From: Pictodentalium vernedei
Taxonomy: Eukaryota; Mollusca; Scaphopoda; Dentaliida; Dentaliidae
DNA length: 64,000 nucleotides
Assembly: GCA_031216915.1 (NCBI GenBank)
Contig: CM062288.1
Span: forward strand, 179,826,596 to 179,890,595
Direction of reading: 5' to 3'
The notes under the pieces were generated by a model. It did not search any database. It was not told the origin of the DNA and saw only the letters and a program-made list of their open reading frames with translations. The position numbers and the translations under genes were made by a program. The stretch's first letter is position 1; every line of letters starts with the position of its first letter. Of the stretch, positions 43,956 to 55,500 are shown piece by piece.

Positions 43956-44265
43956 TTTTTGGCATGGCCCTAATGTTTATTTACCTTCCATATCAAAGAC
44001 AAGTATTCCAACAGAACTTTTAGTTATGACTTTTAAATGTAGTTAGGTGTGGACTTGCTGTTTGCTTCTGGGTGTGGCAGTGGTGGACAATAATTCCTCT
44101 GAATTTTATTGTTTTTTTCAAATTCCCATGCACAGTACCTTGCAGCATTATCATTTTCACTGAACCTGATTGAGTTGAGCAGATGTAAAGATCAATAAAA
44201 ACTTTTGTTAGACTATATTTTTGAAAACAAATAATACAATCTTAATTTTATGCTTTTAATTTTAG

Positions 44266-44427
44266 GTTGATGAAGATGAACCATTGTTCATGAGTTTGAT
44301 TGCTGATTTGTTTCCTGGGATCATACTGGATAGTGCAACATATCCAGAACTTCAAGTTGCCATTGGTAACCAAGTGGAGAGCCAAGGTTTGGTGAATCAT
44401 CCTCCATGGAACTTGAAAGTAATACAG
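44266..44427 (+). CDS. DNAH5/DNAH8: Axonemal dynein heavy chain exon (AAA1-AAA2 linker)
   Basis: A 54-codon internal exon that continues the protein of 6544-6678. Translation begins [19 protein letters not shown] and ends [11 protein letters not shown], the conserved stretch just before the AAA2 P-loop. Acceptor TTTTAATTTTAG (AG at 44264-44265), donor GTAAAT (44428-44433), phase 0 on both sides. Joined to the upstream exon it gives the expected ...MNLSKL-VDEDEP... sequence of the DNAH5/DNAH8 group. The next exon (AAA2 Walker A) was not found in the remaining 19.6 kb. Confidence 0.92.
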
Positions 44428-45000
44428 GTAAATAAGAAAGAAGTTCATTTATTACATGCCTGTTCTATGTAATCCCCATCTACAGCAACACTAAACCATG
44501 CAGAAAATGAAAATCTTTTCTGCACATATGTGTAGAACGGAAATTGTTGACAGACTATATTTAAATAGAAGCAAAATTTCACTGGACTTTTCTACAAATC
44601 GTGCACCGCAGTTACAATTTGAATCGCTAACGACAGCTAAAAATTGTCCCCTGCATTCCAATGTGATCTATGTGCCAGTAGACACATAGAACACTTTGGA
44701 ACTCAGAGGACGAAATAGTAACATGGGTTCCCCTTGCAAATTTGATTGGCAATAAAATGTGTTCTTCTTATTCATAGTTGTCAAATGAATTGCTGAGTGT
44801 CCTTCTAATAATTGTTTTTACAGACATGAAGGCATGTAAGAACATGCGCATGTCGTTCTGTGTATCTATGCAATTGTATTTTACCTTGTTGATGGATCAG
44901 GGTACATTTTCTGTATGATGTTATACTGAATTTGATGCTTTGATTGATTTGATTATTGAGGTCAGCTGTAATGATTGCTCTTTGGTTGTTGTTTGTCTAT
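44428..45000. other. Dynein intron, nothing recognised
   Basis: AT-rich intronic sequence after the donor site with no supported feature. Confidence 0.5.
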
Positions 45001-46395
45001 CTGTTGTCCATCATCTGTGAGCATGGTATTCACACCACTTTTTCAAAACCTCTTGACTGATTCCAATGAAATCTGCAGAAATTGGAAGGGGGTGTGGTGG
45101 GGGTGGTAGTGGAGAAAACCTCCTCAAAATTGAAAAAAAAAATTTTTCAAGATCAAATGAATGGCATTAGTTGAGATTTGGTATTCAGCTTCCTTATGAA
45201 GTGTACACTAAAGTTTGTTAAAAGGAAGTTTAAGGTGCAATATTTTCAGTATTTCTGGGAGGGCTAGATTTTTTACTCTACCTGAAATTTTCAATTTTCC
45301 AACCCACAAGGTGATTTGAATGAGTTTTGGAACCAATTATAAGTGGGAGACCTTGTACTTAAATTATTTCACAATATTTAACCATGTTCTCTATGGGACC
45401 CTTACGGGCTAAAAAAAAGGAAATTTCAAACAGCTGTTTTCCTAAAACTATGCATCATAAACAATTGATTTATGATATAAAACATCCTTAAGTGGAGCAT
45501 AATCAGAGTGATAAAAACATTCCTGATAGGTTTTGGTAGGTAATAATAACATTCAAAACTATTTTTCTCCAAAACAACTACTCCAAACACTTCCATATTT
45601 GATATATACCATCCTTGTAATGATGATTTACAAGTTTGTTCAAAGCAAAAGGGGGCTTAGATATATATGAGTATTATGGGGCCTCCAGATTTCAACATTT
45701 TGATTAATGGAGAAAACATTTAAATTAAAAAGTGTTGTTCTCCCAAACCAGTGCTTCAAATGCTACCATATTTGATATGTTTAATATTATTGAAAGGATG
45801 TTTGGGGTTTGTTCAAACCAAACCCCTGAAGTCAGTTTAAGGGATATTACAGGCACAGTGGTGGGGAGGGGAGGGGGAGCACAGAGTCTGGGTCAGATGC
45901 CTTTATTTGTTAAGTGCTGATGTAGCATCTTTCTAAAGAAGATTTATCAATTTGTCCAAATCAAAACCCTGGGGGCTTTGTAAGGATTATTCCAAGGTTT
46001 TTTTCATATCAAGCACATGGGGTCATATTTTGGGGTGTTGTCTCAAATTTTAAGACTGGATCAAAGGAGAAAACATTTAAAATATCTTCTCCCAAACTAC
46101 TGCTCCAATTGCCACCATATTTGATGTGCAATATGTTTGTAAGGACGGATGCCAAGTTTGTTCAAATCACCCCTGGGGGCATATTTAATGTTGTCCCTAT
46201 TATCAGATTTTAAAACTATGTATAATGGGAAAGACATTAAAAAATCTTCTCCAATACTGCCACTTTCATATATGTTGTATAACATATTTGCATATATGAT
46301 AGACAAAGAATGTTCAAGTCATAACCCTAGGTCATATTTAGCAGTATAAAAGTACCCCAGATTTTAACCCTATGGCGGGCGGGCGGGCGGGCGGG

Positions 46396-47075
46396 TGGCC
46401 AGGCAGTGAATCAGTGGTTAGAGCATTGGATTTTAAACTGAAAGGTTGATGGTTGGAGCCTGACCAGCGGTAACTGTACTGTTCATGGGTAAGACACCTA
46501 ATCCTGATTGCCCTCGGCATGGTGGCATTTTATACTAAGGCATGCTGAGTGCTTGTGCAGAGTTAGCATGTTGAAGAGTCAACAATTGCTCACCATTGCT
46601 TGGTGGGTCTCTCCAGGTACTCCAGCTTCCTTTATCCGAAAAACTGTCAGACAGGATGTGACTCTACCTGTTGAAAGTGTTGTTATTTATTTATTTATTG
46701 GTGTTTTAAGGTCACATATTTCTGCACAATGGCTAATCATGACCACGACAGTTTTACGGGTGGAGGAAGCCGGAGTACCCGGAGAGAACCACCGAGCAAT
46801 GGCGAGCAACTGTCAGTTCCCCAACATACCAACTCCACACAAGCAGGGTTAGAATTGGTTGAAGACAGGTGCACCATCGACGTGCAGTACGCATTAGTGC
46901 ACAGCGTCACCGTGCCCCCACATAGGCAATGGGGGTGAAGTGTCTTGCCCAAGGACACAACGTGGTAGTCGCAGGTGAGATTCGAACCGAGGACCTCTCG
47001 GCTTGCAGCCTGCACCTCTACCTACTGAGCCAACGCGCCCCCAAAAAAGTGTTGTTAAATCCCAATACACAAATA
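46396..47075 (+). mobile_element. tRNA-derived SINE, plus strand, split by another SINE
   Basis: A tRNA-like head with A-box-like GAATCAGTGGTTAGAGC and B-box-like GATGGTTGGAGCC, then the family core (CAACAATTGCTCACCATTGC, TCTCTCCAGGTACTCCAGC). The 3' tail resumes at about 47046 after the nested SINE (TTAAATCCCAATACACAAAT). Diverged, so older than its insert. Confidence 0.7.
46674..47057 (-). mobile_element. Nested SINE, minus strand, with 12-bp TSD
   Basis: Identical AAAGTGTTGTTA repeats at 46674-46685 and 47046-47057 bound the element. On the minus strand it starts with a clear tRNA-like head: A box TGGCTCAGTAGG and B box GGTTCGAATCT (complement of 46979-46990). It ends in a (TAAA)n tail at 46686-46700. 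Its head shows it is the best-preserved member here. Confidence 0.85.
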
Positions 47076-47599
47076 ACACTAAGGGAAATGGGAAATCATT
47101 TAAAAAATCTTCTCCAGAATCACTGCCCCAAAAGTTTTATTATTTATCAAATAACACATTGTGTGGATTTGCCACATATTTACTGAAATCAAGCCCCTGG
47201 TATTGTATTTAGGAATGTTATGGGTGCCCCAAACATAATCACTGCAGGTCATGGAGAAAACATTTTAAAAATTGCCTTCCCCCAAAACACTGCTCTGAAT
47301 GCCACCATATTGGAGATATAGCATCAGTGTAAGGAAGATTACCAAGTTTGTTCAAACAAACCCCCGGGGAGCTTATTTAGGGGTGTAACATGGCTTCAGA
47401 TTCTACACTGTTTAATGGGAAAAGCCTTCAGTCATCTTCTCCAAAAGCTCCACTCCAAATGCTTTTGTATTTGACATATAACATATTTGTATGGTTGAAT
47501 CACAGGTTTGATCAAGTCATGACCCTGGAGTCATATTTAGGGACTTTTGTGCAACCCCAGATTTTAAAGCTGCATTAAATGAAGAAAACTTTTAAAAAC

Positions 47600-47826
47600 T
47601 TTGTGCTAAACCCTTTCCTGTGAGAACCCTGGGAAGTAGAGCAGTACTTCTTGACTGCAGTAAAAAAGCTGTGCTTTACTGGTGAAGCAGGACTCAGAGA
47701 ACCAATTCCTGGGGATGTGGGGTTTGGATTGTAAATGAACGATTGCCTAAATTTGGCTTCATCCCTATGTTGCAGTCTTGAGATACCTGCAGATGTTGAA
47801 AGTGACCTTAAACACCAATAAATAAA
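47600..47826 (+). mobile_element. SINE 3' end
   Basis: Only the distal part is clearly recognisable: GTGACCTTAAACACCAATAA followed by ATAAAT, identical to the tail of the SINE at 59640-60017. The upstream sequence (47600-47790) differs, so it may be another subfamily sharing the 3' end. Confidence 0.5.
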
Positions 47827-47990
47827 TTCTACCAAACCCCTCCTCCAAAAGCTTTAAATTTTCACATTTAACGTATTTGTAAGGATTATTCACAGGTTTA
47901 TTCAAATCAAGGCATGGGGTCATATTTTGGGGTGTTACAGACCTCCAAAACTAACACTGTGGAAATAAGAAAACATTGTAAAACCTTCTT

Positions 47991-48239
47991 TGAACACTTT
48001 ACCAAACGAATCACCCACATCCGTCTGCGTAATATGCAAATTCAGCAGCTGAAAAAATATTATTTTTCGAAAAATTTCAACAAAACCATATAATGTGACC
48101 CCTCTTTGGAACGAGCTCGTCGAGCTCGTTCCAAAGAGGGGTCACATGATATGGTTTTGTTGAAATGGTTTGAAAAAATTTAAAAAATGATATTTCAAAT
48201 AATAAATTTTGAAATCGTTTGCGTTGGGTGAAGGGTTAA
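47991..48239. mobile_element. Palindromic MITE with TTAA ends
   Basis: 249 bp, the same length as 881-1129, with ends TGAACACTTTACCAAACG and CGTTGGGTGAAGGGTTAA and the same central hairpin (CCCCTCTTTGGAACGAGCTC / GAGCTCGTTCCAAAGAGGGG). The left end has decayed by three substitutions. Confidence 0.8.
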
Positions 48240-48329
48240 ACCACTGCCTCAAAAGCTTTAATATTTGGTATATGCCTTCTGTAGGTGTTGATTCAAATTT
48301 GTTCAATGAAGTTCCTGGATCAATATTTA

Positions 48330-48940
48330 TACCCCCACAAAATGAAGTTTAAGGGTGGTATATAGGAGTCAACTTGTCCGTTGGTCGGTCTGTCGTCGGT
48401 CCATTGCACGTGTAAAGTTGTGGAGCGAACTACTTCCACAGTTTTAGTCGCATTTTCATGAAACTTCACAAAATGATCAACATGATGAGGGGAAGTGCGT
48501 GACATAATTTTTGTCCAGATTGGATTCAAGATGGCCAACTAGTGGCCATATTGGATTTTGCAAAATACTCGTGGAGCGAACTACTTCTACAGCTTTTGCT
48601 GCATTTTCATGAAACTCAATATAAATTGATTGGCATGATGAGGAGCAGTGCGTGACAAATTTTTTCCAGATTGGATTCAAGATGGCCGACTGGAGGCCAT
48701 ATTGGATTTTGCAAAATACTGTGGAGCGAACTACTTCCACAGTTTTAGTCGCATTTTCATGAAACTTCACCAAAATGATCAACGTGATGAGGAGCAGTGC
48801 GTGACATAATCATTTTCCCGATCGGATTCAAGATGGCCGACTTGTGGCCATATTGGATTTTTTTTTTACTTAGAAAAATTGAATGCCCCTTTTCAGTCAC
48901 CCACACTAGGCGGTATGCCACGGTGAGGGTATACCGGGCG
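48330..48940. repeat. Tandem-repeat element, about 145-190-bp unit
   Basis: Opens with TATACCCCCACAAAATGAAG and closes with GGTGAGGGTATACC, resembling the element at 28716-29412. Its three or four units contain GTGGAGCGAACTACTTCCAC, GCATTTTCATGAAACTTCAC, GATGAGGAGCAGTGCGTGAC and GATGGCCGACT-GGCCATATTGG. Confidence 0.7.
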
Positions 48941-49504
48941 ATAGATCATCTCTAGTTTGGTTTTCTCTGGGAGGTGAATTATTTTGTAGGCCTGCCCCAA
49001 TTTTCCATTTTTACAGGTGCTTGGAAGGATTTGAAACAAATGTGGTATATAGTGTTATTGGGTAACACATACTTGACACATGAAAAAAAAAAATTACTTA
49101 TACTCCCATGGCAATCTTACAGGATAAGAATAGAAAACTGTATTTCAGGCAGATCAAAACTGCTGGGGACAAATACTTGATATTTAGTATGAAGCATACT
49201 GAGGAGGTGGTGAAATAAATGGACCCTAGTACATTTGGCTGCCCAATTGGACACTTTAAGGGAGCCCACTTTAAGAAGCACCTTATGGAGATTTTCACAT
49301 TTGGAACCTAACTTTAATGGCTTTTGCCAAGCCAAAAAGTCATTTTTACATAATTTAAGAATAGAGAACATAATTTCCTGAAAATTGCATTTGGCTGGTA
49401 CAATAGGGGCTACTGTAGGAGATGTCAAAGAATGCAGAAATGGTGTTAAAACAATTAAACCTTGACAAATCTTCTGTAGGATTAACTGTTAACCCACTGA
49501 GTAG
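48941..49504. other. Intron before DIRS copy C, nothing recognised
   Basis: Sequence without a supported feature, ending ...AACCCACTGAGTAG directly before copy C. Confidence 0.45.
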
Positions 49505-50607
49505 ATTTTTATACTGTACCAATGACCCAGACATAGCTGGTGCTAACTCTTAAAAATGTAGGGCCAAACACAAATTTTGCCCCTCAATCCCCAAAATTTG
49601 CATCTAAAACCAAAGAAATCATGTCCTGAATGGCCCTCCATACTTCACCTCTACTGCGCATGCGCAGTGTCAAGGACGTCCTGAAATTGGCGCCATTAAT
49701 CATTCTTTGTTTGGCCCTTCATCAGTTACCATCTGACTGATCTTTGTTTTTGTAAATCTCAGTTTAAATGATGCCAGACACATAAATATTAGAGAAATGG
49801 TGATTCTAAGGAGGATATAGAAGGAGGAGAGGAAAAATGAGTGACAGAAAATAATCAGGGCTGTAACTTAAAAATTTTTAATGAAATTATGTTAAGTTAC
49901 CTATTTTCGAGGCATGGGCCTGTTGTGGTCATTCTTGCTATAAAGTTACAAAGCTTGTTCAGTGTTTTCCTCTCTCCCTTTCCTTTACGTCCCCCCTTGC
50001 TATTCTCCCTTGCTTTTGGCATATTTTCTGTAATATTATTACTAAAATTTCTTGGGAGTTTTAGCTGGATAACAGAATGAATTCTGTTCTTTTCCCCATG
50101 TTTACGTCTTCACCTATGGGTGGTTAGGCGTAGTGTTCTGCATCTACCATCTGATGTTCTGCAGTTTCTTCCCTGGAAGTCTCTGTTTTGCATCAGATAG
50201 TGTATTATTGGTAACTGATTTCGGGCCAGGGCTATCAGTGCCTGGAGTCATGTTTCTGGTGTTTTTACACTTCTTGTTTACATTGACAACAGCCCTCTGT
50301 GTGAGGGGGATTTCTTGAAAATAATATCTTGATGTTAGTTTAATCATAACTACATACATTGTTATTCTTCGTAAGTGTTGCATTAATTTTTTTTAAATAT
50401 TTTTAAAATTTTTGTCCACACTTAGGCTTGGGATCCATTGGGGCTCAACGTTACTTTTCAGAAACTTGGGCTTTTCTGAAAAAATGTTTTTTCAAAAAAT
50501 TTTTTTTTTATTTCAATTATTTTTTCTATGTTAATGGATCATGTTATTATGTATTTTGATTATCAGGGGTTGGTGCGAGTACTAGGACTTTGTTTTCTTT
50601 TCACAAT

Positions 50608-51985
50608 GAAAGGATATTGTTCAATTGTAATAAGAGGAAATCTTCCTCTGACTTTCATAATAATTGTATAAATGTAGTCAGTGTACTCGCACTAACTCCT
50701 GTTCAGTATGTGTTAATTTCGATGACAACATGGGAAGCGTGTGTCACGGTATGTTAGTGGGGAAATGGCCATACCGGTCCTTTCCCCGCAGGGTCACTCT
50801 AGTTTATCAATCTCTATTTCAGACGCTCAAGAACAGGGTGATGTATCCGTGATGTCTTCCAAAAGTGTGCCTCCGTCGTCACAATTAATGAAGAGCTAGC
50901 GGAAAAGTGCTCATGAAAATATGTCAATTGCCTAAGAGATCCCTAGTAGGATTGACAGCCTTTGACGTCCGCTAGCTTGCCCGGTGTAGGGTCCATTCAT
51001 CGAATGGTTCGGCAGCCGGGTTCGTCCGTTGTGGTCCAGAAGGAGTTTTGGGTGATGCGAGCACTATAAATCAACCAAATGCACACCCAGTGACGGCGGA
51101 TTAGAGGAGAGAACGGAGGAAGCCTATTAGTCCGGTTCCTAGCTCGTCCAGGTCCATCCGGACTGCGAGCGAGAGAGGCCCCTCTCTCGTACAACATCTG
51201 GCCCCAGATGTTGTGGTACAAAATGTTTCGCATTCGGAGCATACGTCCACCGCTCGGGACGCTCCGTTATATAGACAGTCCGGAGAGACTGTCAATAAGG
51301 CTTCCTCATCCTCATGGTAGTGCACACGACCGCTCTTGGCTACGTGACCTCGGATATCCAGTCAACTTCGCCAATCAGAGAATCCTCGGCGACCAGGTCA
51401 CGCCATCCGGTAGCCAGGAACACGAGGCCTGGAGACTCCGGACGTTCGCATAAGAAAGTATGCGGGAGTCGACGTACACGGAGCTTCCAGCGGCAAAGCA
51501 TCGTAAGACCGCTACTCCACAGGCCTCGGTGACGGACGTGCTAACCCAAATATCACAACTTATCGCAGCATCCTAGCAACGACAGAATCTCTGTCGCATC
51601 ATGTAATATCCGATGACGCTGGGTCGGGACGCTCCGCGGAAGCATCAGGTATGGACGTCCGAAAATTTCATACGGTCCGACGGGATGCCAAAAGGGATTT
51701 GGAGGATTTTGAGCTTTCCCTTTCGGAACAACATAAGCTGCTGTATATGTCATCCGACTTTATCTTCTAGAGGTTCTTTCGTCGGACCAGAATGCTGCGA
51801 TGCCGGATAAGAAACTGATAGCGTCGGTGGACACAGAAATTTTTGGATCGGTTCAGGGACATCGTCCCTCAGTTCCGACACAGTCCAATAATGTCACAGG
51901 AACTTTCGAATTATTGAACGACGCTATATATTTATTTATATGCTTGCTATTAACAAGCATGTCTGGTTTCTTGTTCGCGAAGTTA
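50608..51985 (+). pseudogene. First gag segment of DIRS copy C
   Basis: Starts MKGYCS with the same missing base as B. Covers the Gag N-terminal half up to the FELLNDAIY region, in several frames. Extra lesions compared with B (for example in 51200-51210, an ACA unit missing in the VQQHL codons) show separate decay. Confidence 0.78.
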
Positions 51986-53575
51986 CTGAGATGTCTTTCA
52001 AAAGTGTGCCTCTGTCGTCATAGTTAATGAAGAGCTAGCGGCAATAAGTGCTCATGGAATACGACAATCGCCTAAAAGGTCTCTAGTAGGATCGACGGCG
52101 TTGACATTCGCTAGCTCACCCGGTGTAGCGTCCATTCATCGAATGGTTTGGCAGTCGGGTTCGTCCGTTGCGGTCTAGGAAGGAGATTTGGGTGATGCAA
52201 GCACTATAATAGACTTTAGTACACACCCAGTGACGACGGATTAGAGGAGAGATCGGAGGAAGCCTGTTAGTCCGGTTCCTAGCTCGTCCACTTCCGTCTG
52301 GGCTGCGAGCGAGAGAGGTCCCTCTCTCGTACAACAACATATGGGACCGGATGTTGTGGTACAGACATTTCGCATTCGGAGCATATGTCCGCCGCTCTGG
52401 ACGCTCCGTTATATAGACAGTCCGAGAGACTGTCGATAAGGCTTCCTCATCCTCACAGCAGCACACACGACCGCACATTGGCTACATGACCTCGAGTATC
52501 CGGCCAGCTTCGTCATTCAGTGATTCCACGGCGAACAGGTCACGCCATCCGGTAGCCAAGGGACACGAGGCCTGTACACTCTGGTCGCTCGCATAATAGA
52601 AGTATGCACGGGGTAAAGAACACGGAGCTTCCAGCGGCAAAGCATCGTAAGACCGCTTCTCCACAGGCCTCAGTGACGGACGTGCTATCCAAAATAGCAC
52701 AGCTTATCGCAGCATCCCAGCAAACGACAGAATCTCGGTCGGATCAGGAATAATCTGACGGCGCTGGGTCGGTGCGCTCCGCTGTTGCATCAGGTACGGA
52801 CGACCGAACACTTCATAGGGTCCGACAGGATGGCGAAAGGGATTCGGACGATTTCGAGCTTTCCCTTTCGGAACAACAGAAGCTGCCATAGATTTCTTCC
52901 GGCATTATCTTCCAGAGGTTGTTCCGTCGGACTACATTGCTGCGATGCTGGATAAGAGACTTATAGCATCATTGGACACAGAGTTTTGGATCGGTTCAGG
53001 GACATTGTCCCTGAGTTGCTGACACAGTCCAATAATGTCATTAGAACATTCGAATTATTGAACGACGCTATATATAAGCTTGCTACCAAACATGCTAGTC
53101 TAGTTTCTTGTCCGCAATACTCTATTCTGCCTTTCATCAATTCAAGGAAAATAAATTTATATTGGCAGAACAGGGCATACTGAGAATTCCTCTGCATCTA
53201 GACGACAAGGCTGAAGACTGGGAATTATCTTTTTCGCCGTCTATGTCAATTCCAACCACGACGTTGGAAATGACAATGATGTCGAATAGACTTAACATAG
53301 ACGCTTTATCATATGTAGACCACCTTACTGAGGCGTTATCATTACGTCTTCAAGAGAAAGAATTCCAGGATATGATCCTCAATGAGATTTCTTTCAAGGG
53401 CAGTAGTTTTTCCACGTATAACTCCGCCCTTCAGTGGCAACCTGGAGTTGGTTAGACGTGATGCAGCCCTAGCTACATCCACACACGTGGATAGTAAGGT
53501 GAAGAACTCTCTCAGAGTCGCTTCGGTCTCGGAGAAGCTTCTCTTCGACGGCAACATTTCAGCAATCTATGAATT
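51986..53575 (+). pseudogene. Second gag segment of DIRS copy C, fused to RNase H
   Basis: Second copy of the gag 5' sequence continuing to FDGNISAIYE. The fusion to the LLDIHVLLS block lies at 53576, the same point as in B. The MSIPTTTLEMTMMSNRLNID and YVDHLTEALSLRLQEKEFQD cores are readable between frameshifts. Confidence 0.8.
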
Positions 53576-54535
53576 GCTCGATATACACGTTCTCTTGTCT
53601 ATCAAGTGTAACAAGAGATTCAGACTTGGGCAAACATTCGGTGGTTGACTCAGAGAGTGCCACTGCAGTTGCCGGATCCGAGTTTTACGATTATGACGGA
53701 TGCCAGTCAAACAGGTTGGGGTACAATATTGATCCCAACGGATTCAAAGTGCCAGGGTCTTTGGGTTCCGCAGTTTCTAGGCAAGCACTTAACTTCCAGG
53801 AAATGATGTTATTTTGGCTTGCACTTTATCATTGGATGAACATTATTCAGAAACGCATGTCCAAATCCTGTCCGATAATACGACAGTAGTTGCGTATCTC
53901 CGGAACCAGGGAGGCACTCATTCGGTTCCGTTATTCAATTTAACGGAAAGAATCCTTCTGTTTGTTCTAGAACACCAAGTTCTGCTTCGGTCCGTCATAT
54001 TCCGGGTCGTCTGATTGTATTAGCAGACTCCCTTTCACGTAAGGGTCGCTTGTTGCCGTCAGAATGGACTCTCAACAAACAAGTATTCAATTAGATTTGC
54101 TATCAATGGGAGCGCCCAATGATAATTTATTTGCGACACAACTCACCAATCAATTGCAGACGTATGTGTTTCCATGTCCGGATCCCCGAGCATATGTAGT
54201 TAACGCTCTATTGATCTAGTAGGACGGAATGATAGGATATGCGTATCCTCCAGCGCTGTTGATTCAGCAAGTATTGCTAAGATAAACATTCACAATACAA
54301 TTCTGTTGGTAGCATCTCTGTCTTCACAGAGACCGTGGATAAATTTACTCAGGTGTCTGCTGTGGGACTTACCGCGAAAACTTCCTCCATGAGAGGATCT
54401 TCTTTCGCGGGGGAAATCGTGTCAACTTCATCACAACCCGCAAGGTCTCAACCTTCACGTATTCCGTTGTGCAGTCCTTCTTGCACGGCAAGCATTGTAC
54501 AGGACGAGCAATGGATGCGATTTCTTACTGTAGGA
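53576..54535 (+). pseudogene. RNase H and methyltransferase-like region of DIRS copy C
   Basis: Blocks QILSDNTTVVAYLRNQGG, SVPLFNLTERILLF and the methyltransferase-like stretch are readable, in shifting frames. Shares with B the TAG in the ALSI segment (near 54218) and has its own further breaks. No RT sequence precedes it. Confidence 0.75.
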
Positions 54536-55500
54536 GAACCTCCTCTTCGCTATACTATGCGGCTAAAGTGGAGGCTCTTCCGTCGTTGGTGTAGGGATCA
54601 TTATGTTGATATTTTTGATCCCTCCATACCAAACATTGCAAACTTTCTAGTATACTTGTTTGACAAGTTCAACTGCAGCCTGTTACTATTAAGGTTATAG
54701 GTCTATGTTATCTGATACCTATGCACTCCATGATAGTTTACAATTGAGTCTAATGTCTCTTTATCTAAGTTAGTTAGAAACTTTTCGATAAATAGACCTA
54801 GAATCCTTAGATTAATTCCTATATGGAATTTAGCTTGGGTTCTTATTAAGCTTAGTAACCATTTGAGCCTCTGGAAACAGTAGTTTTCAAATTCTGGCCT
54901 TTTAAGACAGTAATTCTCTTGGTCTTCTCTTCTACTGAAGAGTCAGTGAGCTTCATGCACTATCGGTGGACGATTCTCACTTTCGTAGTATCGGAAACAC
55001 TATTTCCTTTACTACTAATGTTGGATTTTTGGTTAAGAATCAGGCTCCTAATAAATATCCGGAACCTATTGTTATTAAGGTCCTTCCGTCTTCGTACGGG
55101 CATAGGCCTTTACTCTGTCCGGTTAGAGTTTACGTATTTATAAGCAGATCTCAGTTTATCAGTAAGGACGTAAAGCTTCTTCTGTCTTTGATGCCTAATA
55201 GAAGGACATTACGGTCCATTCTATTGCTAATGGATTCAATTAACTATCGATACTGCTTATGGTAATCTATCATTAACTCAGCAGTTTGTGCTTAAGATTT
55301 CGGCTCATGAAGTAAGAGCTCTTTCTACATCTTGGGCTTACGTAGATAGTGTCGCTATTATAGATTTAATAAGGCTGCATATTGGTCTCAGCCATCCACA
55401 TTCATGAATTTTTATCTCAGAAATATTGAGTCCATTTCTGGAGGCCTGCATTGTTTAGGTCCATTATCTGCTGCTCAGAATGTCGTTCACTCAACAGTTG
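54536..55500 (+). pseudogene. Tyrosine recombinase of DIRS copy C, frameshifted
   Basis: Same region and same key lesions as in B: a base lost in the INCSLLL segment (near 54671) and the lost base at the catalytic arginine (TCTACTGAAGAGTCAGTG). The HxxR box is AHEVRALSTSWA, so its Arg is kept here. Additional deletions (for example near 55200 and 55371) are private. Inactive. Confidence 0.82.

Larger units (their letters stand above)
6679..44265 (+). other. 37.6-kb dynein intron filled with DIRS elements
   Basis: Runs from donor GTAAGT (6679) to acceptor TTTTAG (44265). It contains DIRS copy 2, a chimeric DIRS fragment, copy 3, and copy B with A nested in it, plus SINE and tandem-repeat sequence. 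At least 28 kb of the intron is DIRS-derived, all in sense orientation. Phase 0 at both ends means correct removal restores the dynein frame. Confidence 0.85.
45001..47990. repeat. Old degenerate tandem repeat with SINE insertions
   Basis: Recurring blocks AAAACATTTAAA, CTTCTCCCAAACTACTGCTC, GCCACCATATTTGATATG, CAAGTTTGTTCAAA and GGGGTCATATTT with a period of roughly 150-165 bp, distantly like the repeat at 20644-23499. It is interrupted by two SINEs (46396-47075) and a SINE 3' end (to about 47826). A (GGGC)n run sits at 46377-46397. Confidence 0.6.

Noticed and set aside
46979..47040. tRNA gene on the minus strand (good A and B boxes)
   Set aside because: It is the head of a SINE with target duplications and a TAAA tail; no acceptor stem or full cloverleaf is evident.
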